The notes beneath the pieces are model-generated. The model was not told the origin of the DNA, made no database searches, and was given only the letters and a program-made list of their open reading frames with translations. From positions 496,001 through 560,000 of the forward strand of contig JAWWNJ010000118.1 of the NCBI GenBank assembly GCA_037176885.1: a stretch of 64,000 bases of DNA, written 5' to 3'. The position numbers and the translations under genes are program-made. The DNA is from Favolaschia claudopus. Its lineage: Eukaryota > Basidiomycota > Agaricomycetes > Agaricales > Mycenaceae. Below are positions 11,740 through 23,609 of this stretch, one piece after another; position 1 is the first letter of the stretch; the number at the start of each line of letters is the position of its first letter.

Positions 11740-13470
11740 CTATATAGCTTGCTTTGTGGGCAATCTCAGACCGTGAATCCTCATGGAGGTCGTGAAAAGT
11801 CGTTCACAGTCTCTACATTGACCTCAGTTTGACGTTTGACCACGCTTGCACAAACAAAGCGAGGTCGCCATTTCTCGCTCAATGCTGCTATGATATGGCT
11901 GGAAAGCGGTTGGAGTATATGACAGTCCTACAGGAAGCGTCCCCCGTCAATTTAGAACCGCAATTTCGCATGAAAGTCCTGAAATCGTTCTCGAGCTGCA
12001 TTGTGATGACGTTTGGGCACGCTTGCGCAAACAAACTTGACTTTTGCCTGACCGCGTCTTTCTCGCTTGCTTTGGGGGTGCCGAAGCACTCAGTGACTCA
12101 CGCATCTTCATCGCTGCAGCATTCCGACTTCTGAGTCTCCCATTGACCGTCTGGCTTACAATGCCTTCTGCTGGGACACTGACTGCTTAGTCTGCTTCGA
12201 GGACCTCAAACAGGACGTTCGATCGCGCTGTTGGGCCGCGCCCCATAGATCTCTACACTTTTGTGTTTCAACTGGATTGCAGTAAGCAATGTAGATCTTT
12301 CTCTCTGGTGCTTCTGTGCCAGGCCCCGAGTGGGGAATATATTTCAAACCATGCGACTCCGAGTCTCTGCCAAACTTTTTGAAGTCAAGTTCTTGCTCTG
12401 ACGGGTCACTGTCAGGCCGCATGCTGGATCGAGGCATCCTTCATGAGGTAATTATATCACTTTCAAGCTTGCTTTATCACTCTACTTCTGCCTGGCTATA
12501 ACAGTGTACGTCGTATCATCCGGCCAGGCTTTCGATGCTTATTGTGCTTACATGTCCGTGTTTAGGGTGTCTCTTCTTCTGCAACCGTCATCGCCTCCGT
12601 TAGCACATCGACCCTTGCAAGGTGTATGACAAGCTCGATTTTTCCCCTTGCAGCATACGTGTACCACCTCACCGCAACGACGTCAAGTGACTGGGGGTAC
12701 GGGGCCATTACAAAACGTCTACAACATCCCGGAGACCGGACTGTTGGAGCGCGAAAGAGCGAAGCAATGGTGATGAGCAAGAACGGAATGCTGCACTTCA
12801 GTTCACGCCCCGCCGCCGGTCCCTAGCATGCAACTAACGAGGGCGATCCGGTGTCGCCTACACCGCGGTCTTTGCATTCGTTACGGTTATAGGTGCGTGG
12901 TGTTTTGCCGTTTCGTCTCCATCCGAAGTCCCACAAGTGAGTCAGTCTATTGGCCCTCCTGATACTCAAATTCTGGGCTACTCAGTAAAGCAAGCAAATT
13001 CTGCGGCTGTCCTGCACCACTTACCGGCTACCCCGCCTCGAACTATATTCAAACTCCGCCATCCAAGTCTCAGCCGCGCGGACGTGAGAGTCGTGACCCA
13101 ATTCCCAAAGGATCATCATGAAGTAGCCTTCACCTTGCGCGCGTCAACGAGAATGCGAGCCACACGTCAACGGCAAGGCGGAGACGGTCGACTATTCCTC
13201 AAGCATCTTGGCCAAATCAAATAGCAGGTCAGTGTCCTGCCCCTACTGCAGGTGAGCCGCCGCCCCAGAATAGTAGTACCACCATTGCATGCATTGAGGG
13301 TGCGGCGTGGAGTTTGCGTTTGAGGTCGAGGACCACAAAGACTTGAGGGTCCATTTCAGTAAACTACTTATATAGGATATAGGTTGTTTTCAATCATCTG
13401 TACGCTGGCAGACCTATGGCGGTGGACGGTGTCCAGTCTACTGTAAGAGAGGATATCAATACTATCGACG
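11740..13470. other. No recognised gene; possible Helitron cargo
   Basis: Short open frames at 11829-12134 (+), 12156-12437 (-), 12562-12780 (-) and 12937-13224 (+) have no recognised domains. A degenerate direct repeat TGACGTTTG..CACGCTTGC.CAAACAAA occurs at about 11830 and 12008. If 13498 is a Helitron end, this stretch and the FAS fragment would be its cargo. Confidence 0.3.
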
Positions 13471-13471
13471 T

Positions 13472-13498
13472 CCCGTGCGTAGCACGGGTCTCTGCTAG
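13472..13498 (+). mobile_element. Helitron-like 3' terminus
   Basis: A perfect 7-bp-stem hairpin CCCGTGC-GTA-GCACGGG (13472-13488) is followed by TCTCTG, then CTAG, with T as the next base. Helitrons end in a short GC-rich hairpin, a few bases, then CTRR, inserted before T. This matches all three criteria. The matching 5' TC end was not found by eye and no RepHel gene is present. Confidence 0.5.
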
Positions 13499-13701
13499 TT
13501 ATCGTACAACTCGATGTCCAAATCACACCTTTTTTGTATTTGTGCGGCAGCTCAATATACTCATGCTGTTTGCTCTTCTGCTGGACTGAAACAAATCTTG
13601 GAACAGTAATGAGCGTGAATTAGATTCTATCTAAAGTACCAGTGAATGTAGTGTGGAATAAGAGAAAAACCATGATTGTATGTAAAGGAGCGTTCTAGTC
13701 A

Positions 13702-14451
13702 TTAAACTCCACAATGTCTGCCATTACATAAACATCGCGACACCTTATCGATCATCTCTGACAACACTCCATTTCCTTCGTGCCCCTGTATGTGTTCAAC
13801 CATCTTCTGCCGGCAGCCAAGATGCATGCGACCACAATGCATGCTAGCCAGGACTTTCAACGCAGCGGTCCATGTCTGCGGGGTACGTCCATCAAGTAAA
13901 GCACGGCCGACGCTGTTCCACCAAGCACTATGCCAGTCCTCTGCGCATGCCTCGTTGTTCCAGCAAACAGGGCAATGCCTGGGACCAACAGCACCGTATT
14001 TGTCGAATTGAGGTTCTTCTGCTGCGAGAATAATGGCTCGGTGTTGGGCTATGGCCCCTTTAAGTCTCGCAAGGGTGACGTAGGTTCCAACACCAATCAT
14101 ATCCACCTGTGCACTCGAGAGTTGACGGAGATCAGCTGGAACAAGCCATCGGAATGCTTGCTCGAAGAAAATCTTTGCGCCATACTGATGGCAGATGCTG
14201 ATGAGAGTCGGAGCAGGGAACCACCAGATGCGGGACTTGATCAGTCCCAGCGCATGAACTTTTGTTGGTCGAGAGAATAGGTATCGTCCTAAGTAGGTCC
14301 AGCACTTGGAGGACCAAATTAACGCATTCCACACTGGTGCCGTAGTCCTCAAGAACAGCCGGGCTGTAGTCCAACTGTTAGTGTGGTGACAACGAATACG
14401 GGGGTGATACCCTCCTTCATGCCCTTCATCATTCCCCTTTCGCGCTTCCAA
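13702..14451 (-). CDS. Uncharacterised protein, basidiomycete BTB-like family C-terminus (tentative)
   Basis: An uninterrupted 249-residue frame with normal composition. Its C-terminal part has spaced Cys (HCPVCWNNEAC), a WHSAWWNSVGRALLDGR block and a Cys/His-rich tail. The pattern reminds me of the long C-terminal regions of the expanded Agaricomycete BTB/POZ-like proteins, but the N-terminal BTB fold itself is not visible, so this could be the last exon or a truncated copy. The frame opens at 14451 without a clear start context, and an upstream acceptor may lie at 14455-14470. It is divergent from the gene at 14517. The function is not known; the family call is weak. Confidence 0.5.
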   Translation of the reverse strand: MEARKGNDEGHEGGYHPRIRCHHTNSWTTARLFLRTTAPVWNALIWSSKCWTYLGRYLFSRPTKVHALGLIKSRIWWFPAPTLISICHQYGAKIFFEQAFRWLVPADLRQLSSAQVDMIGVGTYVTLARLKGAIAQHRAIILAAEEPQFDKYGAVGPRHCPVCWNNEACAEDWHSAWWNSVGRALLDGRTPQTWTAALKVLASMHCGRMHLGCRQKMVEHIQGHEGNGVLSEMIDKVSRCLCNGRHCGV

Positions 14452-14516
14452 CTCGCTTCACAATAGCCGACTTGCGGCGTAATATATCGCTCTCCATTAC
14501 CGTTGGCGAGGTCAAG

Positions 14517-15617
14517 ATGACTGACATTCTGAAAAATATTGAGATGTTATTCAAGGACATTCCTGTGGGCACACAGGGAAGAATTTTGCATACGTTGTCG
14601 CAGGACGAACTCGCTGGCGATGGGCGCCCTTGTTATTTTGATGCGACAGACGAGATAGCCGGTTTATGCGAACATGCAAATACGGAGCTTGAAACATTCA
14701 AAATGGGCTCGGATCTGACCTCCGTTCACGCTACAGCGAAAGCTGTTCGCGAAGGTCGGATCCACGTTGGTAAAGAGTTTAGTGTCGCTGCTATCTCGCG
14801 ACATTCGTCCTCCGACTATGGTAGCGATACTTCATTGCACAGTTATCAAAAATGGCAGCGGCACTAATCCCGCTGCTTGGCTCGATGCTGCCCCAATTGC
14901 CGAGCTCAGCCTCCCTCAGAGCCGTTACGAAATTACGGGGCAAATTCTGTCACTCGTGCCATTTGTTGACCAATCCGACAGTCTTTCTTGGGCTTGGACT
15001 ACGAAATTCATTGGGTTCGAGTCCCCCAAAGCAAAACATGTAAACGTGAACTCAGCTGCCCTCCATCGGCATTTGAGTGTCTGTGTTAACGGACGTCTTG
15101 CCTTGCCCCTTTCCACGCCGGAGCTCATGCCAGCACGCGCCCTGTTGAATGAGATTGCTGATGGTGTTCTTCCGCATGCGCCAGAGACTGTTGAAACGAC
15201 CTGGATATTCTCTAATGCTCAACTTGACGCCATGAAAAGTACTTTGCTATCGCGTGCTGAGCAAGAAGAAATTCGCTCGAAGATACCTGTTTATGGGCTC
15301 GTGAAAGAGGGTGGCCAGTTTCCATACGAATTGAATCTCGGTGCGTTGTATCCGAGTCTCACCATACCTGTTTCAATCTTGACGCTCAGGCTGCAGCAGG
15401 CCCATCAACTGAGAAGATCTCTCATGTTTTGCCGTCTATACCTGCACCGAGTTCGAACGATGGTCGACGAAGATGTTTAATTTGTGGGCAAGACTTTGCG
15501 GGCCCGGAACGGCAGAACCATATGGGCAAGCATATTCTTTTATCCCTACGCGGCGTCAAAGAAACCAGTTTGATTGCAGCGGTGATTACAGCTGTTTGCA
15601 TAGTTAATGGCACTTCT
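14517..15617 (+). pseudogene. Frameshifted gene with C-terminal CxxC...H...H zinc motif
   Basis: Three frames continue one another: 14517-14860 (starts MTDILKNIEMLF), about 14845-15390 (a conserved-looking NPAAWLDAAPIAEL block, then a long helical part), and about 15390-15617 ending with CLICGQDFAGPERQNHMGKH (zinc ligands C, C, H, H). A shift of frame is needed at about 14850 and another at about 15385. Neither has obvious splice sites, so the gene is probably broken. From memory, uncharacterised Agaricomycete proteins share this order, with a WLDAAPI block and a NH.G.HIL zinc motif. No function is assigned. Confidence 0.5.
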
Positions 15618-15619
15618 TG

Positions 15620-16685
15620 AATTTTTATGAAAAGAAAAGCATTTCAAACGTCCTATCTTCTCGCCCTCATATCTCATCCAATTTCCAACCAATTCACACA
15701 GTTCAAGTTTTGTTCTAAAGCGGTTCGGCAGGGGTTCCAAGCCGCCGGCAAATAGCGGCAAGTGCTTCCGAAATGTGATGGAATCATGCCGAGGTTAGTT
15801 GTCCCAACTGGGATGTGATTTGCTTTGTTCTGGCTCAATTCTGGACAGTTTGGGGCGCCATAAAGCAATATTAGCAGAAGAATAAAACCCAAATCAGGTC
15901 TGCAATCACACCTTTTGAAAATATGCAGATACAATTGCTCAGCGCCGAGAACGAGCACTTGGTGAATAATTTCATTCTGCTGTTAGTGGTTTGTGGTTGT
16001 CTTACATTTTGAGCTTGCAGACCTCATTGCCTACCTCATGGCTACATGATCTCAAAACTTGAAGTGATTCTGAGCAGAAATGAACAAGTTTTTTGAGGTT
16101 CGTTGTTCGTATTACCGCCGATGACCGGCAATCATGGGACGCAAAGGGATCACATTAGGGGACGGTTCAGATATAGGATGAAAGCCCTGTCAAAATGCTA
16201 TGAAATGAGCCTGGAATCATGCGAATTGGTCCACAAATGATTGTGTAAGGAGCAATACAAGTTCGGACATTTAAATTGCTCTTTGTATACAAAATGATCG
16301 GAAGTGCCATTAGCTTTGCAAACAGCTGTAATCCTTTGGAGCTACATGTACACGAGCTGATGACTTCCAGGTCTCCCCTTCATATCCATGCGGCTTTTGT
16401 GGCCGTACTACATTGAACGGAGGTTGCTCTTTATCGATTCGGAGCGGAAAGGCAATATCAAATTGCTCCGAAGTCTATGAGTTTCAGATAGCGAGTCCAC
16501 TAACGTTACCGCGGGGGTCTGATCGCGTAAGGACTTGCTTATGCAATCTCACATAAGCGAATGTCACACGCGGTAAATCTGCTGTAACTTAGCAGACTCC
16601 AACAACCTCCAATTACCTTCCACGATAGTCATTGTATTTTATTTCCGCGGTAGCGAGAAAGAGGAATCATCGCTGACTGAGTGGT
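15620..16685. other. No recognised gene
   Basis: Open frames are short and no terminal repeats were found. The right border abuts the gypsy remnant, whose coding similarity starts abruptly at about 16740. Confidence 0.3.
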
Positions 16686-16689
16686 GCGG

Positions 16690-18247
16690 TGTTCGGCCGA
16701 AACCCAAAAGCCGCACGTGACTGTCTGCGGCCATTTGATGCAATGGATTCTGCGTACATGTGGGTTAGTAAACTTCCCGCTGTTGAATTCGCGATGAATT
16801 CCGCGCGCTCAGAATCAACTGGGTACGCACCATTCCTTCTGAACACAGGCATGATGCCTCGTTCGCTTCTTTGGGATTCGGATCGCTCCCGTGATTATCC
16901 AGGTATTGCGAACTTCGCACTGCAACGCCGATTAGCAATAATGGCCGCGCATGATGCAATAATTGCGGCGCGTGTGAAAAAGACCCGAAATGCAAACCGC
17001 AGGCGTCAAGTGGAGCCGTTTGTGAAAGATGATCTGGTCTACCTTTCAACAAAGAACGTTAAGTTCGAGAAAGGACTCGCGCGCAAGTTAATTCCAAAAT
17101 TCATTGGACCTTACTGGATACTCAAAGACTTTGAGAACTCATCTTTCAAGATTGAACTTCCTGCGAATATGCGACAGCGTGGTGTGCATGACGTTTTTTC
17201 CTCATTGCTGCGCATTCACATTCCAAATGATGACCGCAGGTTCCCTGGAAGATTGGAGAATCAGCTCAACGTCTCCAATGACGCTACAGCTCACGAATGG
17301 GCTGTGGATCGAATTGTTGGACATTCTCGTCGTAAGAGGTTCGATGGCAGTCTGGAGATTTAACCTGGATGCCATATCAGCAAGCTAGTCGTCTGAATGC
17401 CCTACCAGAATATTTTGATTTGCTGGGGATTTCAGATATCAGTGACTTAATCGACGGCGCAGCAAGAACGCCGCGCAGTAACCCCGAATTTCTTGCAAAT
17501 TTCATAGGACTGGAATTTGAAACCTACTGCACCGCAGCAGCGAATAAGAACACAAGTGAAGGGTTGGATGAACTCGCCTTCGAGCACCCCAGTTCATTCA
17601 TCGCACTATCTTGCACAAAAAACTCACTGTTTACCATCGAAATGCCTTACGATACGACTTGCGGCACCATCATTCCCATCGCCGATATCGATCCTGTCTA
17701 CTCCGCGTTCAACACCGAACCTGGAGCTTACCTGCGTCGCCAGGATCGCCGTACCGCCGTCTTCATTAACGCGAACGGCGAGGAATGTGTCATTCCCATG
17801 GAAGCCATCAAAGTCTTTATTCGCTTCAACCAGGCCGCTAATAACCCGATTGACTTGGATTTCCTGCCGTACTCGCCTTTCGCATACGATGTCTTCGCCA
17901 ACCGTGCCAACGAGGCCGACGTTAATGGTCACCGTTGGGGCACCTGGGACTACACCAGCAACCGGTTCCACTTCGTCACGGACGGCCATATCGCTACGCT
18001 CTTCGATTTCATGGCTCGTGATGTCGACATTACGCCGGAGCTTCCAGTTGGGATGATAATGGTGGAGGCTAAGGAGTACCAGGAGGGTCGGGAGGCTGTC
18101 ATTGGCCGTGATAGAGCTCGTCGCCGCGCAGAGGAGAAGTCGAAGGAGGCTAAGGCTGGGAACCTCTCCATTCCGAGGGTGATGGGAAATCGGTCGAATT
18201 CCCACGCAAACAATCCATGTCCAAGGGGAACCGCACTTACCTTCTAA
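16690..18247 (+). pseudogene. Ty3/gypsy polyprotein remnant: end of integrase, chromodomain, C-terminal extension
   Basis: From about 16740 the translation parallels the minus-strand pol ORF at 58101-64000: KLPAVEFAMNSARSESTGYA, a GPY/F-type block (KFIGPYWI) and NDDRRFPGRLENQ. At about 17360 the frame shifts and continues at 17369 with TWMPYQQASRLNALPEYF, the end of the chromodomain-like region, then about 260 residues that correspond in position and in several motifs (W.Y, LFDFMARDVDI) to the C-terminal extension of the other ORF. The catalytic D, D, E of integrase, RT and RNase H are absent. It is a 5'-deleted copy of a related but not identical element. No LTR was found downstream before the MITE at 18407. 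Confidence 0.85.
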
Positions 18248-18406
18248 ATGCTTGGGACTGTCGCTTGGACGTGTCAAGAACGCTTGTGCTTGAGCACTTC
18301 CGCACCCCTGTGGTTGCCTCATTTGGCAACGGCCACGGCTCACGGAGGGTTCGTTGCCTGAAAAAGAGGCAACGGATCTGTCACGGTCCTTTGTGTGTTG
18401 CTCCCA

Positions 18407-18830
18407 TAAGGTAGGGGCCACACAAATACGGTTGCCCCACGTGATTTCACCTTTTTGAGAAGATGTAGTCCGTTTGACCTGTATTTGAGAGAAAATAAAA
18501 AATCTGGCCCAACAGTTTTGTGAAGCCTTACACCTTCTACATGCGTGCACTTGAAACTTGGAAAAATCTGCAGAACTGAGAGACTAGTTCCCGATTGATG
18601 CAAAACGAAGGATTTGATGGGATTTGTGAAGTCTCCGATCAATTTGGGAACTAGTCCTCCAGTTCTCGCTGTGCGTAGCCATAATTTGATTGGTAAGTCC
18701 TAAGGATGTATTTGCACAAAACTGTTGGGCCAGATTTTTTATTTTCTCTCAAATACAGGTCAAACGGACTACATCTTCTCAAAAAGGTGAAATCACGTGG
18801 GGCAACCGTATTTGTGTGGCCCCTACCTTA
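18407..18830. mobile_element. MITE, AGGTA family, copy 2 (long inverted repeat)
   Basis: Arms of about 125 bp, nearly identical, starting AGGTAGGGGCCACACAAATA and including CCCCACGTGATTTCACC and GTAGTCCGTTTGACCTG. TA is at both ends (18407-18408, 18829-18830). The single-stranded form would be an almost complete foldback. It lies just downstream of the gypsy remnant. No coding capacity. Confidence 0.9.
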
Positions 18831-20035
18831 CAGGCACGTACTGTAGCGCTCTGTATGACTGAAACCAATTTTGGACCGTTACAGGCTGAAACGGCTGAAA
18901 CAGTCATAACCCATGAAATTTCTATATCGGGCCCTTCAACCGGCATGGTTTGGGATGATTTTACCTTGATTTTATCTGCAAAGTTGTAAGATGCACCGAA
19001 ATCACCCATATTTACGCCAAATCCGAGTTGATGGGCCATTTTACCACTGTTCATGCACCTGGTCATGCACGATCATGAATGAGGTAAGTGTTCCCGCGCC
19101 CCATATATAGTAACATCTCACGGAAAACGTGACCTAACACTGCCTCTGATCCCCTTTGAAAGCCTTACACTGTGATAACCCATACCCTGAGGTGTATCCC
19201 GAGGGCTATGGGTTATGACAGACGACTGTAGTTCGGAACCGTTAATATAGACTAATATGATTTGTATGCCGGAGTAGAGCTTATTAGCAACCGAAATTTC
19301 ACGCACAAGAACGTCATCCAAAAACCACAAGTGGAGCACCACTTTTTCACCGTTTAAAGAAAGGAAACAACCTGCCGATTCGTGCCGCATCGCTTGAGTT
19401 GCCTTTCTGAGCGACTTCCACGCTCACTGCTCTACTCACCGTCCTGCGAGCCTCTTGGAACGACGAGCAACAAGCTCTACCTTTCGCGGAAGCGTCCTAC
19501 TTTGTCATGATCGCCACTCTGGAACGGGGAACGGCCGTGCGCCTGACCGCATCTCTTGATGACGTCTTCGAGGTTTTGCATGTTTGGAGCCTCCGTTTTT
19601 CACTGATCTCGCTTAGTTTTTCATCGTATATTTTGAAAAGCACCGGCTGCTAATAAGCTCTAGTGCCATAGTCTCTCTCAAAACTAATGGCACCATTAAC
19701 AACACCTCGTCGAGAACCTGCCCCTCTGTACCGTGTATGAAAAGGAGGAATGTATTTTTCACTTCCGTTAAGCAGCTTTGGGCAGGATCAATCACCCGTG
19801 CACCATCAGTTGAGGGTGCGTCATCAGTTGCAATCAATATGGATCAGTAGGGATCAGGCTGGATCACTCGGAAGAACATCGTATCACTCGGAGCATGCCA
19901 ATCTTGACGTGCGTACGTCAAGGGCAGTGACGCCATCAAAACGCTCTCTAGCACAGCTTATTGCTTTTCGGTGACGGCTCTGATAAAAGGGGGAGCAGGC
20001 TCCCCCAATAACAAAAGAGAAAAAGAAGTTTAAGT
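18831..20035. other. No recognised gene
   Basis: No motif-bearing frame was found. Local inverted words ATAACCCATA / TATGGGTTAT (about 19179 and 19209) and a hairpin GGGGGAGC-AG-GCTCCCCC at 19990-20007 are the only structures seen. Confidence 0.3.
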
Positions 20036-20039
20036 ATCA

Positions 20040-20235
20040 CACATGGGAATGAAAGCTTGACGTGGACAGGTATATGAATCTGCGCGGTGCTTTCCCCCAC
20101 AATTGAGGCATTCCACAGGGCCCAAACATTGAGAGGTGTCGCCATGGGGATGATCCTTCGCACATACTCCGCAAGTTGGCTTCTTGACATTAGCCTGTTT
20201 GCGATGCAGCCATTGAATGGCTAATGGCTACGCAA
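20040..20235 (-). pseudogene. LINE ORF1-type zinc-knuckle remnant
   Basis: Read on the minus strand, the segment encodes two Cys-His clusters in a row: CGVCAKDHPHGDTSQC and then CLNCGGKHRADSYTCP, joined by a short LGPVE linker. Paired knuckles spaced like this, ending in TCP, are usual in the Gag-like ORF1 of fungal LINEs. The frame is open for only about 60 residues on either side. It could be a relic of the same LINE group as 35267-36266, but no sequence link is visible. Confidence 0.45.
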
Positions 20236-20899
20236 GTGCCCGAATTCCGGCGTATTGACGAAAGCTACCCCCGGTCTGAGCATCCAATTTTCATTCCAAA
20301 TAGCTCTTCTTGACTTCGACATAAAAGTTTAGCCCATCAAACTTTCCTAATACGGAAATCGGTAGCCATTCAATGGCTCCAATGGCTCTTCGCAAACCCT
20401 CTATTGCATCGTGCCTTGGTGTGTCCGTATTTGTGACATCCCCAGCACTGGGAGATGCGGAGATGAGGGAAGCCACGAGCGACAGCGGGGCTAGTGGAGC
20501 ACAGAATCACTTCCACATCACGTGATTTTGGGCCCCGCGCCAATAAATCCGATAAATCGAGAAAAAATTATTAATAAAAAAAGGTGAGCGTGACGCGTGA
20601 CTGTCGAATTGATTGAAATTATACGGGTACAGTCAAATACGGCCGGATACTCATGGCGGTGGACAGATACTGATACTGATACTGAGCGGAGTTTGAAATG
20701 CGGCCCGCCGGTCCGCTGTCGCACGTGAGATCATCGGATCTCTTCTCCTTCCCATTTGCTCTTCGTCACGTCGCGTCGCGCGACGCGTCTGTCGGTGGTT
20801 AATGAATACCGTATCATCACTTAATCTCAACCAAGAAAACCAAGCTAGGGAAGAGTCGGAAACAGTAAGGGGGCGGACAAATGAAAGAGATATTTCTGA

Positions 20900-21280
20900 G
20901 GAAAACTTGAATTCTCGGTGTGTCCACGTCTCTTTGCGCTTGCCATTATCTTGCTAACAACTTTCATCCTTCAATTCAGAAACTGCAGCCCGATTCCAGC
21001 AGCTGTGAAGCGTGGGCCCGGAAGACCCAAGGGTTCTCGGAACAAGATTTCACGAGCAAAATCTGTCGACCCAGACGAGCCGCCAAAGCGCCGTGGCCGC
21101 CCTCCCGGAACGGGACATCTGCAAAAAGAGCGTGCCGCATCCTTGGCCGCGGGTATTCCAATTGAAGAGCCGAAGCCCAAAGGCCCGATTGGGCGTCCTC
21201 GGAAACAGCCAGCGCCCCAACCGCTCTCAATTGCTCTTGGCCGGCGGGTGCGGATCTCATACATATTAATACATACCACT
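20900..21280 (+). CDS. AT-hook exon (three hooks), probable N-terminal fragment
   Basis: After a good acceptor (TTCAATTCAG at about 20981) the frame encodes three AT-hook cores in 90 residues: PGRPKGSRNK, RRGRPPGTGH and IGRPRKQP. These motifs bind the minor groove of A/T-rich DNA. The frame ends at 21281 without other domains. In the DUF6729-type fungal family, as I recall, AT hooks precede the zinc-rich domain found here at 27.6 kb, so this may be the detached N-terminus of such a gene, separated by 6 kb of later insertions. That link is inference. It could equally be a stand-alone small AT-hook protein. Confidence 0.5.
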
Positions 21281-21644
21281 TAATAAAACTTACCGTGAAT
21301 TCAGACTGTTCCAGGCATTCCGGCTGTAATTCGTTCACGAGATACAGACGCTGTTAATTCACATAACACTGTGAAAACATCGGCGCATGATTTTCGTGTG
21401 CCTAGACGATGAATCAATTATTTCATGGAAATGTCCATGATTTTTCTCTTTCATGTATCCCAGAGAAATCAGGTCCCATTCAACGAATTTCACCCGATGC
21501 TCACCTCCTCAAAAAATCATGGAATATGACATTAAAATCGGAGGGTGGTGCTGCGCAGAAATCGCGAAAAAGTGTTGAAGTCCAAATGCCGAAATGCCGA
21601 GAAGTGACGTCAGCTCCACATCCGCAGCACATATAAGTCACATA

Positions 21645-22419
21645 TAAGGTACACCCCATCCACCCTCGACGAACATCACATGACATTGCCTTTTTCGGCG
21701 GACTTCAGTAAAACTCCTCCGTTCCATACCTTGTATGGTGCCCTCCACTTAGTCACCACCAATTTGCGACAACCGTTACTACTCGGGCAGGAAAACACCG
21801 ATTTTTTATTCCTCTTGGGAAAACACTCAGTTTCACGCAAGGAATCTTTTGGCAAGACAGAATTTTTATAGCGACAAAATTGAGCGAGTTATAAAACTTC
21901 TGACCCCCCAAATTGGGACTGTCCCTCCGAATATGTCCCTACTGGTCAAAACTCTCTGCGACACGTTGTGGGATACGTCTGTGAGACTTGTATACCTTAG
22001 AACTAAACTTGCGGACGTGTAATTGAGCATCCTGAGTCGCCATGCTGGATGACGGTGACGATGATTCGGCACGAGGATGTCGACCAGCACGCGCTCTGGC
22101 TGCCGCACTCAACAAGTATTTTCGTTTGCGGACCATGGAAGACGGGCAGACGTATTATAGACAGTGTAGATGTAGAAAAGTGTCTTCAATTCTGCAGGCG
22201 AAAAGAGGTATATACAAAAAAAATTTCGGCCTTCGGCCGATTTGGGACTAGTACATTTTTGGCGGTGACTAAGCGGAGGGCACCATAGTGCGAATGACCA
22301 AATTTGAAGGGTTTTGCTAAATTCGCACTACAAGGTATGGAACGGAGGAGTTCTACTGAAGTCCGCCGAAAAAGGCAATGTCATGTGATGTTCGTCGAGG
22401 GTGGATGGGGTGTACCTTA
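21645..22419. mobile_element. MITE, AGGTA family, copy 3, split by a nested MITE
   Basis: Arms of about 90 bp start AGGTACACCCCATCCACCCT and differ by a single base between left (21647-21735) and right (22327-22417). TA is at both ends. With the inner element (21734-22287) and one TA ignored, the two halves form one continuous hairpin: the arm CCTTGTAGTGCGAAT meets its complement across a 25-base loop. The near identity of the arms marks a young copy. No coding capacity. Confidence 0.92.
21734..22287. mobile_element. MITE, TATGGTGC family, copy 2, nested
   Basis: Ends read TA-TGGTGCCCTCCACTTAGT and its complement, with CACCACCAA inside each, as in the copy at 8620-9085. It sits in the sequence CCTTG-TA-GTGCGAAT of the outer hairpin and has duplicated that TA, proving a 2-bp TA target duplication (Tc1/mariner class). 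No transposase frame is present. Confidence 0.92.
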
Positions 22420-22622
22420 CTATATGTGGGAGTGGGCAGCGATGGACATCAGATGGGCTGATGGGAGCCTTCACAGCCACATCAAATGCCGCCGCACTCC
22501 TCCTCACAACCACTACGACGTCTACTGTGCTCTGGGACCCTAAGCTCGCAAAATCTGGGCGCCGAATATAGTCTAAACTATCACTAGATCCTACATTTAC
22601 TGCAAATAAGTGAATTTTATGA

Positions 22623-23551
22623 TTATTCCTCCATCTCTACATCGTCCTCGTCTCGTACATCATCCGCAACTACAAGAGCAACCTCCGCAACACTTGCTGG
22701 CACCCTAGGCTGTGCTACAGATTGGCCATTAGCCACATACCACCCATATGCATCTTGCAGCGCCGCTACCTTCTCAGCCTTACGAGGATACTTGCTGTTA
22801 GACAACATATTTGGCACTCCACGAGCACGATACGCATTGAGTTGCTCGTGAATGAGGGGTATCGTGAGTCCTGGCATCTCGGATAGAGCCTGCGAGAGAG
22901 GTTCTCTTGTAGATCCTGAGCAGTTTTCCGGGCCTTTGCGAGGATTTTAGCCTTCTGCATCTCCGCTGCCCGCTTACGGAAATCGACGATTTGAGCCCGT
23001 TTCTTCGCTTCCTCGCCGCTCGCATCGACCCTTCGAGCTTCCCGCATGATATAAGCGTGGCCTTCCGCCGTGAACACCGCGTCCATGAAATCTTGTGTCT
23101 CGTTTCGCCGATACATCGCCAACGCGTTGTACTGATGCAGCGTAAGAAGTGGTTTCCCTCGAACGGCCACCCGGTAAGCTCCTAATGCACCCTCGTTAGC
23201 ATCGTTTGTTGACGGCATCCATGCCAGCTGCTTCTCCGTCGCTGAACATTGGTCAATTAAACCACCTGGAGCGAACTCGGATGAGAACCGTGTCCAAGTC
23301 GTCAAAGCACCACGGAAAAAAGCGACGGTGATTTCCTTGATATAAGGAAGAGTCGGAACGAGATCAAACACTGCTTTCATAGCAGCTGGATCAGCCCACT
23401 CGAGTCCATCGAGAGTCGCTGCCTCATACGAAGCATCGGAACCGAAAATCAGGTCCGGATTTTCGATGATACCTTCAATATGTTCCCGAACCTCGCGGTG
23501 CAGCGGCCCCAGGTCGAGGATGTTTGTATTTTCGGTTCCGGGACCACGCAC
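22623..23551 (-). pseudogene. Transposase-like gene of unknown class, 3' part, one frameshift
   Basis: The frame 23551 to about 22880 reads a well-composed protein with the blocks LPYIKEITVAFFRGALTTW, LAWMPSTNDANEGALGAYRV and LHQYNALAMYRRNETQDFM, followed by a basic coiled coil. A CT-dinucleotide slip at about 22895 moves it into the frame that ends at 22623 (PGLTIPLIHEQLNAYRARG..., acidic tail). I recall this as a large Agaricomycete-only family found near transposons. TND-x-x-EG resembles the last catalytic Glu region of DDE transposases, but the earlier Asp residues would lie upstream of 23551, where only the simple-repeat tract is seen. Function unproven. Confidence 0.55.
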
Positions 23552-23609
23552 TTGGGATATGATATACTGCGGACGACCTCTCCCTTGCCTCCCACCACCA
23601 CCACCACAT

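Noticed and set aside
17624..18550. 308-residue minus-strand frame
   Set aside because: It is antisense to the gypsy C-terminal extension and runs into the MITE at 18407; no domain.
21597..21650. CRISPR-like or tandem array from ATATAAGTCACATATAAG words
   Set aside because: Only two partial repeats, in a fungal context.
22232..22255. Hairpin TCGGCC-TTC-GGCCGA followed by CTAG, as a Helitron end
   Set aside because: It lies inside the nested TATGGTGC MITE, close to its right end, and has no independent boundary.
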